Origin: Hyphomicrobiales bacterium
GTDB lineage: Bacteria > Pseudomonadota > Alphaproteobacteria > Rhizobiales > Aestuariivirgaceae
NCBI GenBank assembly: GCA_020029455.1
Contig: JAIBJH010000127.1
Span: 1 to 13,067, forward strand
DNA length: 13,067 bases
Direction of reading: 5' to 3'
The position numbers and the translations under genes are program-made. The notes beneath the pieces are model-generated. The model worked only from the letters and a program-made list of their open reading frames with translations. It was not told the origin of the DNA and did no database searches. Positions 7,216 to 13,067 of this stretch are shown here, in pieces. Within the stretch, counting starts at the first letter, position 1; the number at the start of each line of letters is the position of its first letter.

Positions 7216-7446
7216 CGTCCAAAGTCGCACGTGCCGCTAAGGTGATCCCTACGCAATAAAGGAGATCCCCAAAGTAACGACGGTGAGGGCTTCTCGTCTC
7301 TGCCGGCTCCTCCAAAGGCCGGCGTCATGTGAGGCAAACACAAGTCTGCTCGATGTGCGATGGGCCAGCCCATCAATCAGAAGCGAAGTCAGTCTGGGAA
7401 TTGTTCCGGCGTCTCCACCGCGCCAGCAACGTCGTCCCCGGCTGAG
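7216..7446 (+). ncRNA. Structured 5' leader, probable speF RNA motif
   Basis: A non-coding stretch of about 230 nt directly upstream of a fold-III ornithine decarboxylase, the position of the speF motif described in alphaproteobacteria. Visible helices are GGTGATC (7241-7247) with GATCCCC (7264-7270), one mismatch; GAC..GAG (7279-7287) with CTCGTC (7293-7298); GCCGGC (7302-7307) with GCCGGC (7318-7323); and GATGGG (7359-7364) with CCCATC (7369-7374), loop CCAG. The region between helices is A-rich, as expected for a structured regulatory RNA. Family assignment comes from gene context and general resemblance, not from a covariance-model match. The conserved part may end near 7375; 7376-7446 shows only a short GGAA/TTCC stem. 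Polyamine-linked regulation of the decarboxylase is the expected role, by inference. No clear intrinsic terminator with a T-run is present. Confidence 0.65.
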
Positions 7447-8487
7447 ATGACAACGCTATTGAAGGGGACCGGCACGCGTATTTTCTATGCCGTGAAGGCC
7501 AATCCCGCGCCGGAAATCCTGAAGCTTCTCGCCTCGCTTGGCTCATGCTTCGATACGGCGTCTGTTCCCGAAATCGAAATGGCGCTGGCCGCGGGAGCAA
7601 CGCCCGAGCGCATTTCCTTTGGCAACACCATCAAGAAGGAGCGCGACATCGCCAAGGCGCACGCGCTTGGCGTCAAGCTCTATGCCGTCGACTCTCACGA
7701 AGAAGTTGAAAAGATCGCCCGAGCCGCGCCGGGCGCGCAGGTTTTCTGCCGCATCCTGACCGATGGCGCAGGCGCCGAGTGGCCGCTGTCGCGCAAGTTC
7801 GGCTGCGATCCTGACATGGCTGAGAGCGTGCTGCTCCACGCCCATTCTCTGGGCCTTCAAGCCTATGGCATTTCCTTCCATGTGGGCTCGCAGCAGACGA
7901 GGCTTGAAGCCTGGGACACGGCTGTCGGCGAGGCGAAGGCCATTTTCAATGCCATGGCGCGCCACGGCATCACGCTGCAGATGGTCAATCTGGGCGGCGG
8001 TTTCCCGACGAAATACCTCAAGGCGGTGCCGGGCCAGAGTTCCTACGCCAATGCCATCCACGATGCGCTGACCAAGCATTTCGGAAACAACCTGCCCGAG
8101 ACGATCATCGAGCCGGGCCGCGGCATGGTGGGCAATGCCGGTGTCATCAAGGCGGAAGTGGTGCTGATTTCCAAAAAACACGCCAACGATAATGTGCGCT
8201 GGGTCTATCTCGACATCGGCAAGTTCGGCGGCCTCGCCGAGACGATGGAAGAGGCGATCCGCTATCCGATCACCACGGCGAAGGATGGGGATGCCAAAGA
8301 GCCTTGCGTGGTCGCGGGCCCGACCTGTGACTCGGCGGATGTGCTCTATGAAAAGACGCCCTATCCGCTGCCGATCACGCTGTCGGTGGGCGATGAGGTG
8401 CTGATCGAGTCGGCGGGGGCTTACACCACCACCTATTCGTCCGTCGCCTTCAACGGCTTTCCGCCACTCAAGGCCTATGTGATTTGA
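7447..8487 (+). CDS. odc: Type III PLP-dependent ornithine/lysine decarboxylase, abnormal N-terminus
   Basis: Converts ornithine (and/or lysine) to putrescine (cadaverine), the entry step of polyamine synthesis, in the cytoplasm. Numbered from ATG 7447 (346 residues), the PLP lysine is Lys17 in FYAVKANP. FDTASVPEIE, SFGNTIKKERD, SFHVGSQQ, the glycine loop NLGGGFPTKY, EPGRGMVG (phosphate binding), the active-site cysteine in GPTCDSADV and YTTTYSSVAFNGF are all present. The C-terminus is complete. Relatives begin roughly 45-50 residues before this motif and carry a TPCxVxDLxxVxxNY strand there. That strand is missing here: none of the three frames upstream encodes it. The frame stays open to ATG 7360, giving 375 residues, but those 29 extra residues are Ser/Thr/Gln-rich, unlike the family, and ATG 7360 lies within a leader stem. 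Neither start has a clear ribosome-binding site. It may be an in-frame deletion, a sequencing error or an N-terminally trimmed enzyme. Confidence 0.88.
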   Translation: MTTLLKGTGTRIFYAVKANPAPEILKLLASLGSCFDTASVPEIEMALAAGATPERISFGNTIKKERDIAKAHALGVKLYAVDSHEEVEKIARAAPGAQVFCRILTDGAGAEWPLSRKFGCDPDMAESVLLHAHSLGLQAYGISFHVGSQQTRLEAWDTAVGEAKAIFNAMARHGITLQMVNLGGGFPTKYLKAVPGQSSYANAIHDALTKHFGNNLPETIIEPGRGMVGNAGVIKAEVVLISKKHANDNVRWVYLDIGKFGGLAETMEEAIRYPITTAKDGDAKEPCVVAGPTCDSADVLYEKTPYPLPITLSVGDEVLIESAGAYTTTYSSVAFNGFPPLKAYVI

Positions 8488-8497
8488 ACCACATCAT

Positions 8498-8543
8498 CTT
8501 CCCCAGCTCGCTGGGGAAGTACGCCGAAGGCGGGAAGGGGTGT
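8498..8543 (-). repeat. REP-like two-hairpin repeat, copy A
   Basis: On the minus strand it reads as an ACACCCC head, a CGCC/GGCG hairpin with a 3-base loop, then AC and the CTTCCCCAGC/GCTGGGGAAG type hairpin (8498-8519). It has the same plan as copies B to E. It follows the decarboxylase stop by 10 bases and may act as its terminator. Confidence 0.75.
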
Positions 8544-8558
8544 CGGCACCAAGCTGAA

Positions 8559-8605
8559 ACACCCCCTCGGCCCTTCGGGCCACTCCCCCAGCAAAGCTGA
8601 GGGAG
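8559..8605 (+). repeat. REP-like two-hairpin repeat, copy B
   Basis: ACACCCCCTC head, hairpin GGCCC/GGGCC with TTC loop (8569-8581), then the hairpin CTCCCCCAGC/GCTGAGGGAG with AAA loop (8583-8605). Inverted relative to copy A, 15 bases away. Confidence 0.8.
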
Positions 8606-8617
8606 AAAATCAATCCA

Positions 8618-8666
8618 ACCCCTTCCGGCGCGCAATAGGCGCGCCACCTTCCCCTTGAGGGGAAGG
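8618..8666 (+). repeat. REP-like two-hairpin repeat, copy C
   Basis: ACCCCTTC head, a GGCGCGC/GCGCGCC hairpin, AC, then CCTTCCCC (8647-8654) and GGGGAAGG (8659-8666) around a TTGA loop. It is in tandem with copy B. Its last bases overlap the first part of the acetyltransferase Shine-Dalgarno sequence. Confidence 0.75.
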
Positions 8667-8669
8667 AGG
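8664..8669 (+). promoter_or_regulatory. Ribosome-binding site of the GNAT gene, overlapping repeat copy C
   Basis: AGGAGG is 10 bases before ATG 8680. Its first three bases belong to the 3' arm of the hairpin of repeat C, so folding of the repeat could partly hide it. Confidence 0.65.
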
Positions 8670-8679
8670 AGCATGAGAC

Positions 8680-9210
8680 ATGTTCACTATCCGCCCTGAA
8701 ATTCCTTCCGATGTACCAGCGCGTGAGCGCCTCTTGGATCAGGCGTTCGGCAAGCGTCGCCACGCCAAGACATCGGCGCGGCTGCGCGAGGGACGTCTGC
8801 CTGCGGAAGGACTTGCCTTCACTGCAACATCCGGGAGCGGCAAGGCGGTGGGAACGATCCAGCTGTGGAACATCATTGCGGGATCGGCAGGTCCTGCCCT
8901 GCTCTTGGGGCCGCTGGCTATCGAAAAGGGCCAGCGCGGCAAGGGTCTGGGCCGGGCATTGATGGAGCATGCGATTAACACCGCAAAGGTTCTGGGTCAC
9001 GACGCGGTGCTGCTGGTGGGCGATGCGCCTTACTATGGACGGTTCGGTTTCAGCGAGGCACTGACACGCTCGCTGCATCTGCCAGGGCCGGTGGAACGCG
9101 GCCGCTTTCTCGGCCTTGAGCTCACACCCCATGCGCTTGATGGAGCAGAGGGACTGGTTTCGGCTTCGGGTGCGCTGGCCGATGGCGGGACGGCCCGCAA
9201 AGCGGCATAA
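8680..9210 (+). CDS. GNAT family N-acetyltransferase
   Basis: A 176-residue single-domain acetyltransferase that would transfer acetyl from acetyl-CoA to an amine. The acetyl-CoA site is clear: LGPLAIEKGQRGKGLGRALM (76-95), with the Q-R-G-K-G-L-G pyrophosphate loop at 85-91. The second hallmark, GDAPYYGRFGF (114-124), is shared with the YhbS-like group. The length is normal. Its place behind the decarboxylase on the same strand makes a polyamine or related amine a conceivable acceptor, but nothing in the sequence proves this. It is separated from the decarboxylase by three REP-like repeats (192 bases), so it may have its own transcript or depend on read-through. The start at 8680 is set by AGGAGG. 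The next gene begins 25 bases after its stop. Confidence 0.92.
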   Translation: MFTIRPEIPSDVPARERLLDQAFGKRRHAKTSARLREGRLPAEGLAFTATSGSGKAVGTIQLWNIIAGSAGPALLLGPLAIEKGQRGKGLGRALMEHAINTAKVLGHDAVLLVGDAPYYGRFGFSEALTRSLHLPGPVERGRFLGLELTPHALDGAEGLVSASGALADGGTARKAA

Positions 9211-9235
9211 ATGCCCCAATTGATTCGAGGTCCTC

Positions 9236-9727
9236 ATGCGCAAGACATTTGTGCTGTTGCTTTTAGCCGCTTTCGTCACTGGGGTAGAGGCAGCGCCCAA
9301 GTTCACGAGCAAGCTGATCATCTCCCTCTACAAGAAAGAGTGCGCCGAAAACATCAAGGCGCTTAAGGAGCGCCTCAAGCGCGACAAGGTGATGATTGCC
9401 GGAACAAAGTCGCAGTCTTCAAGTTCGCCGGAGCTTGCCTGTAATTTTGCAGCGGACAACCCCACCATGAAAAAGCTCAATGACAAGGCCTGGGTCGCTG
9501 AGACGGAAGCCTTCATCAAGAAGGCGGGGGTCAAAAACTATACGCTGGGAGCGCGCGCCGCGACGGCCAATGCCATGGTCAAGGGTGGTGTGGTCAAATT
9601 ACTTTCCCTGGCCAAGACGAAGGGCCTGACACCGGTTGAGATATCGGTGCTCGGCCAGATGACGCGCGCCGCCGCCTTCACCGAGGCCCATATCAAGGCG
9701 GCGGAACAGGCGTTCGGGAAGGAATAG
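9236..9727 (+). CDS. Small secreted protein of unknown family
   Basis: I do not recognise this 163-residue protein. It has a standard Sec signal peptide: MRK, a hydrophobic core LLLLAAFV, and a VEA/A cleavage site near residues 19-20. The mature part of about 143 residues is Lys/Ala-rich and looks mostly helical, with no further membrane segment. Two cysteines (36 and 69) could form one disulfide in the periplasm. The stretch CAENIKALKERLKRDK is amphipathic. The Ser-rich SQSSSSPELACN (59-70) is probably a loop between helices. A GAGG lies just before the ATG at a spacing of 5. The gene is 25 bases behind the acetyltransferase, probably co-transcribed, and faces the peptide transporter across an inverted pair of REP-like repeats. 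No function is proposed. Confidence 0.82.
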   Translation: MRKTFVLLLLAAFVTGVEAAPKFTSKLIISLYKKECAENIKALKERLKRDKVMIAGTKSQSSSSPELACNFAADNPTMKKLNDKAWVAETEAFIKKAGVKNYTLGARAATANAMVKGGVVKLLSLAKTKGLTPVEISVLGQMTRAAAFTEAHIKAAEQAFGKE

Positions 9728-9733
9728 ATGGAG

Positions 9734-9780
9734 ACACCCCCTCCCCGCTTCGCGGTACTCCCCCAGCTTCGCTGGGGGAG
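9734..9780 (+). repeat. REP-like two-hairpin repeat, copy D
   Basis: ACACCCCCTC head, hairpin CCGC/GCGG with TTC loop (9745-9755), then the perfect hairpin CTCCCCCAGC/GCTGGGGGAG with TTC loop (9758-9780). It is closest to copy B. It starts 6 bases after the stop of the secreted protein gene. Confidence 0.8.
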
Positions 9781-9792
9781 AGATATTTTTCG

Positions 9793-9836
9793 CTCCCCCA
9801 ACTTGTTGGGGGAGCTGTCCGAAGGACTGAGGGGGT
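9793..9836 (-). repeat. REP-like two-hairpin repeat, copy E
   Basis: Inverted relative to copy D and 12 bases away. The hairpin CTCCCCCAAC/GTTGGGGGAG (9793-9814) is followed by GTCC/GGAC with a GAA loop and ends in GAGGGGGT. D and E together form an inverted doublet of 103 bp, which ends 3 bases before the stop of the ATPase gene, a likely two-sided transcription stop. Confidence 0.8.
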
Positions 9837-9839
9837 ATT

Positions 9840-11477
9840 TCAGGCAGCGCGGGATTTCAGCAGTTTCGTCAGCCAGTCCGGGTCCATCTGGGGCACGGAG
9901 GAAAGCAAAAGTTCCGTGTACGGAGGATATGGCGGGTTCAAGACTTCGCTCTTGAGGCCCTGCTGCACCACCTTGCCCTTGTACATGACGACAATCTCGT
10001 CGGAAATGGCGCGCACCGTGGCGATGTCATGGGTGATGAAGAGATAGGAGAGATTGTTGTCCTTCTGCAACTTCATCAGCAGCCGGAGGATTTCCTCCTG
10101 CACGATCTGGTCAAGAGCGGAAGTGACTTCATCGCAAATGATGAGCTCAGGCTCTGCGGCAAGCGCACGGGCGATGGAAATACGCTGTTTCTGGCCACCG
10201 GAAAGCTCGCCCGGATAGCGGTCAATGAAGTCTTCCGTAAGCTCGATGGCTTCAAGAAGCTCGACGATGCGACGGTCTTTCTTGGCGCCGGTGTAGCTCA
10301 GATAGAATTCCACGGGCCTGCCGATGATGTCGCGCACAGTCTGGCGCGGATTCAAGGCAGTATCCGCCGACTGGTAGATCATCTGGATGCGGCGCAGCGT
10401 GTCGCGGTCACGGTCTTGCAGCCGGGGCGGCAGAACCTTGCCGTTGAATTCGATGCGACCCTTGGAGATGGGCAAGAGGCCGGTAATGGCGCGGGCCAGC
10501 GTCGATTTGCCGGAACCCGATTCACCCACGACCGACACAGTGCGGCCGCGCGGCAGGCGCACCGTGACATTTTCCAGGACCTTCATCATGCCGGAATAGG
10601 AAGCATCCACGGCTTGCACGGAAAGCGCGATGTCGGCTCCCTTGCTTTCCTTCTTTTCCAGCTTGCGCACGGCCCAGAGCGTCTTGGTGTAGTCCTGCGA
10701 CGGCTTCTTCAGCATGGCGCGGGTTTCGTTTTCTTCAACGAGATTGCCGTAGCGCAGCACCATGATGCGGTGGGCCATCTGGGCCACCACGGCAAGGTCA
10801 TGGGTGATGTAGATGGCCGCCGTGTCGAACTCTTCCACGATGCGGCGCATGGCGGCGAGCACTTCGACCTGGGTTGTCACGTCAAGCGCGGTCGTCGGCT
10901 CATCGAAGATGATGAGATCTGGCCTGCAGGACATGGCCATGGCGGTCATGATGCGCTGCAATTGCCCGCCAGAGACCTGGTGCGGATAGCGCTCGCCGAT
11001 GGCATCGGGATTGGGAAGCTGCAGGCGCTTGTACAGGTCACGCGCGTCTTTTTCCGCAGCCTCACGGTCCATGACGCCATGGTTGCAGGCGCTTTCCACC
11101 ACCTGGTCCATCAGATGATGAGCTGGATTGAAGGAGGCGGAAGCGCTTTGCGCCACATAGGCGATGCGCGAACCCCAAAGGCTTCTCAGTTCTTCCCGGG
11201 AGGCGGCCAGTAGATCCTTGCCATCAAAATGAATAGAGCCGCCGGAAATGCGGCAGCCCGGTTTGGTGTAGCCCATGGCGGCAAGGCCGAGGGTGGATTT
11301 GCCGGCGCCCGATTCACCGATGAGGCCCACCACTTCACCGCGTTTAAGGGTGAGGTTGATGCCCTTGATTATCGGATGCCATTTGTCGTCCGAGTAGCCC
11401 TCAATCTTGACGCCCTTCATTTCGACGAGCGTTGAGCCCTTGACGCGGGCGGTGGTTTTCTTGGCATCACTTTTCAT
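9840..11477 (-). CDS. Peptide ABC transporter, fused double ATP-binding protein (DppD-DppF/YejF type)
   Basis: A 545-residue cytoplasmic protein with two complete ABC ATPase domains in one chain, in the manner of YejF. Domain 1: Walker A GESGAGKS (54-61), Q-loop Gln110, signature VSGGQ (168-172), Walker B LIIFDEP (188-194), His226. Domain 2: Walker A GESGSGKST (318-326), Q-loop Gln369, LSGGQ (425-429), Walker B LIICDE (445-450), His483. Both sites look catalytically intact. Each domain is followed by a short oligopeptide-type C-terminal stretch (PSQDYTKTLW at 259-268, PPYPPYTELLLSSVP at 515-529). The ATG at 11477 overlaps the end of the permease gene by 11 bases. The open frame continues 35 codons upstream to 11582, but only through the antisense-like frame of the permease, so that longer start is rejected. 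It is the last gene of the transporter unit, ending at the inverted repeat doublet D/E. Substrate: di- or oligopeptide by family, not proven. Confidence 0.94.
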   Translation of the reverse strand: MKSDAKKTTARVKGSTLVEMKGVKIEGYSDDKWHPIIKGINLTLKRGEVVGLIGESGAGKSTLGLAAMGYTKPGCRISGGSIHFDGKDLLAASREELRSLWGSRIAYVAQSASASFNPAHHLMDQVVESACNHGVMDREAAEKDARDLYKRLQLPNPDAIGERYPHQVSGGQLQRIMTAMAMSCRPDLIIFDEPTTALDVTTQVEVLAAMRRIVEEFDTAAIYITHDLAVVAQMAHRIMVLRYGNLVEENETRAMLKKPSQDYTKTLWAVRKLEKKESKGADIALSVQAVDASYSGMMKVLENVTVRLPRGRTVSVVGESGSGKSTLARAITGLLPISKGRIEFNGKVLPPRLQDRDRDTLRRIQMIYQSADTALNPRQTVRDIIGRPVEFYLSYTGAKKDRRIVELLEAIELTEDFIDRYPGELSGGQKQRISIARALAAEPELIICDEVTSALDQIVQEEILRLLMKLQKDNNLSYLFITHDIATVRAISDEIVVMYKGKVVQQGLKSEVLNPPYPPYTELLLSSVPQMDPDWLTKLLKSRAA

Positions 11478-12351
11478 CGCGGAGCCCCGAAGTCTTATGG
11501 AGGAACCAGTCCACCACGAAGTTGACGGCAACCGTGAGCAGCGCAATTGCTGCGGCAGGAATGAGCGGCTGCGGACGGCCAAAGGTGATGAGCGTCTTGC
11601 TCTCGGCCACCATGGAGCCCCAGTCGGCAGTGGGCGGCTGGATGCCTACCCCCAGGAACGACAGGGCAGCAATGGTGAGGAAGACGAAGCAGAAGCGCAA
11701 ACCAAATTCGGCAATGAGCGGCGGCAGGATATTGGGCACGATCTCGCGGAAGACGATCCAAGGCAGCTTTTCACCGCGCAGCTTTGCCGCTTCGACAAAG
11801 TCCTGAACGGCAACACTCAGTGCCGTGTTGCGCGCCAGGCGGAAGACTCGGGTGGAGTCAAGTACCGCCAGGATGAAAATGAGATTGGCGATGGATTTGC
11901 CAGCCATGGCCAGCAGCATCAGCGCGAAGATCAGGACCGGGATCGACATCAGGATATCGACGAAGCGGGAGAGGATGGTGTCGAGCCAGCCACGGGTGAC
12001 GGCGGAATAGATACCAAGCGAACCACCAATGGAGAAGGAAATCAGCACGGTGAGGAGCGCAATGCCGATGGTGTTGCGGGCCCCGAAGATGACGCGGGAG
12101 AGCGTGTCACGGCCGATCTGATCGAGCCCGAACCAGTGGGCGGCGGACGGCAGTTCATAGGCCTTGCCGACAATCTCGGACTCGCTATAGGGCGCGATCC
12201 ACGGCGCAAAGAGGGCACAAAAGAAATAGAAAGCGATGACCGCCATGCCGAATATGGCGGTGGGCGGGGCCGATTTGAGCAGGCGCACGGTTCCCTGCCA
12301 CCAGGTGCGGCGCGAGCGGATGGAGCGAATATCGACGTGTTCCGTGGTCAT
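11467..12351 (-). CDS. Peptide ABC transporter permease, DppC/OppC type
   Basis: A 294-residue inner-membrane protein. A cytoplasmic N-terminus (1-32) leads to the first membrane helix (about 33-53), then the periplasmic-loop signature GLDQIGRDTLSRVIFGAR (75-92) typical of OppC/DppC. Four to five further helices follow, with the EAA loop EAAKLRGEKLPWIVFREIVPN near 187-207 that contacts the ATPase, and the SFLGVGIQPPTADWGSM stretch near the C-terminal part, also a family hallmark. Length and order fit the family. Its ATG at 12351 overlaps the stop of the upstream DppB-like gene by 4 bases (ATGA), and its own stop overlaps the ATPase start. The three genes are therefore co-transcribed and coupled. 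Confidence 0.95.
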   Translation of the reverse strand: MTTEHVDIRSIRSRRTWWQGTVRLLKSAPPTAIFGMAVIAFYFFCALFAPWIAPYSESEIVGKAYELPSAAHWFGLDQIGRDTLSRVIFGARNTIGIALLTVLISFSIGGSLGIYSAVTRGWLDTILSRFVDILMSIPVLIFALMLLAMAGKSIANLIFILAVLDSTRVFRLARNTALSVAVQDFVEAAKLRGEKLPWIVFREIVPNILPPLIAEFGLRFCFVFLTIAALSFLGVGIQPPTADWGSMVAESKTLITFGRPQPLIPAAAIALLTVAVNFVVDWFLHKTSGLRDEK

Positions 12352-13067
12352 TTGGGATGCAAAAGCCTCGGGTTGGTGACGATGGCGACGATGTCGGCCA
12401 CCAGGTTGAGGGTGATGTAGGTTGCAGCAAAGATAAGCGCACAGGCCTGGGCCACAGGCATGTCGCGGCTTGAAACGCTATCGACCATCAACTGGCCGAT
12501 GCCGGGATAGGTGAAGACCACCTCCACCACCACCACGCCGACAACCAGATAGGCAAGGTTGAAGGCGATGACCGTAGCAATGGGCGCCCAGGCGTTGGGC
12601 AGCGCATGCCTGGTGATGACTTGGCGCGCCGTCAGACCTTTCAGCTTGGCCATTTCAATGTATGGGCTTGCCAGAAGCGCGATGATGGAGGCTCTTGTCA
12701 TGCGCATCATGTGGGCGACGATCACCAGCGTGAGCGTGAGGGAGGGCAGTGCCGCCTTGTAGACATGCTCCCAGAAAGGCGTTCCTTCCGAAATGGTGGA
12801 GAGCGGCGGGAACCAGCGCAACTTCACGGCGAGGAAGAAGACGAGGATGTAGGCGACAAAGAATTCCGGTGAGGCAATCGTGGTGAGAGTGACTGCGTTC
12901 AATGCGCGATCAAAGAAGCTGTTGCGGTAGAGGGCGCAGAGAAGGCCCATAGCCAAGGCGAGTGGCACGGCAATCAAGGCCGTCATGGTGGCCAGGAAAA
13001 AAGTGTTGAAGAGGCGCGGGCCGATGATATCGGAGACAAAACGCACGTTTTCCTGGCGCCAGCCACC
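12348..13067 (-). CDS. Peptide ABC transporter permease, DppB/OppB type, 5' end outside window
   Basis: The C-terminal 239 residues of a DppB-like inner-membrane permease are present; the frame is open to the last base of the window. The usual first helix and the LPGDP-containing region, about 90 residues, lie beyond the right edge. An internal GTG at 13046 is not the start: the reading before it (GGWRQEN) continues in the family pattern. Seen here are the helix after RLFNTFFLATMTALIAVPLALA, an LTTIASPEFFVAYILVFFLAV stretch, the EAA-like loop IEMAKLKGLTARQVITRHALPNAW, and the VEVVFTYPGIGQLMVDSVSSRDMPV block near the C-terminus, which is highly typical of the family. It pairs with the DppC-like permease to form the translocation channel. 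A substrate-binding protein gene is expected upstream, outside the window. Confidence 0.93.
   Translation of the reverse strand, partial: GGWRQENVRFVSDIIGPRLFNTFFLATMTALIAVPLALAMGLLCALYRNSFFDRALNAVTLTTIASPEFFVAYILVFFLAVKLRWFPPLSTISEGTPFWEHVYKAALPSLTLTLVIVAHMMRMTRASIIALLASPYIEMAKLKGLTARQVITRHALPNAWAPIATVIAFNLAYLVVGVVVVEVVFTYPGIGQLMVDSVSSRDMPVAQACALIFAATYITLNLVADIVAIVTNPRLLHPK

Noticed and set aside
7360..7446. Start of the decarboxylase at ATG 7360
   Set aside because: The ATG lies in a leader stem, there is no ribosome-binding site, and the 29 residues do not resemble the family N-terminus. Kept only as an alternative.
8498..9836. CRISPR array from the regularly spaced C-rich repeats
   Set aside because: Copies occur in both orientations at uneven spacing, each is internally palindromic, and a coding region lies between them.
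10029..11213. Long 394-codon plus-strand open frame
   Set aside because: Antisense shadow of the double ATPase; His/Gly/Asp-rich composition typical of reversed high-GC genes and no family features.
11478..11582. 35-codon upstream extension of the double ATPase
   Set aside because: It overlaps the permease gene; the ATPase domain begins well after ATG 11477.
11407..12420. Long 337-codon plus-strand open frame
   Set aside because: Antisense shadow of the DppC-like permease; a run of charged residues without domains.
13044..13046. GTG at 13046 as the start of the DppB-like permease
   Set aside because: The frame stays open to the window edge with family-like residues. The protein would lack its first membrane helix, so the gene is cut by the window.

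Overview
The window reads as chromosomal DNA of an alphaproteobacterium, most likely Hyphomicrobiales (Rhizobiales). The pointers are a high-GC coding style, a secreted or anchored protein with SH3_4 (DUF1058-like) repeats, a fold-III (eukaryote-type) ornithine/lysine decarboxylase behind a long structured leader that looks like the alphaproteobacterial speF motif, and GC-rich palindromic repeats between genes. No phage, insertion sequence, CRISPR, rRNA or tRNA gene is visible. Species placement is inference.

Layout. At 1-145 a promoter on the minus strand appears to fire off the left edge. A membrane-anchored SH3-repeat protein (minus, 146-769) is divergent from a D-2-hydroxyacid dehydrogenase (plus, 923-1909). 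From 2024 to 6238 on the plus strand lies a four-gene cluster matching the E. coli ynjB-C-D-F order: a Tat-type substrate-binding protein, a double-length permease, an ATPase and a CDP-alcohol phosphatidyltransferase-family membrane protein. The sulfurtransferase ynjE is absent. A 149-bp inverted-repeat element sits between ynjB and ynjC and ends 4 bases before the ynjC start. A perfect hairpin separates this cluster from a convergent DUF817 membrane protein (minus, 6280-7152, TTG start).

Divergent from DUF817, a promoter and a leader of about 230 nt precede the decarboxylase (plus, to 8487). Its N-terminal strand, expected just before the PLP lysine motif, is not encoded in any frame. A GNAT acetyltransferase (8680-9210) and a small secreted protein of unknown family (9236-9727) follow on the same strand. 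The right third (9840 to the edge, minus strand) is a dipeptide/oligopeptide-type ABC importer: a DppB-like permease cut by the window edge, a DppC-like permease and a fused double ATPase, with overlapping genes.

The intergenic spaces at 8498-8666 and 9734-9836 hold five copies of one REP-like two-hairpin repeat in both orientations. The gaps in general are used by palindromic elements that touch terminator or ribosome-binding positions. The genes themselves are mostly recognisable families. The points most worth a second look are the abnormal decarboxylase 5' end, the repeat families, the YnjBCD-F coupling and the unknown secreted protein. I see no clearly new multi-gene system.
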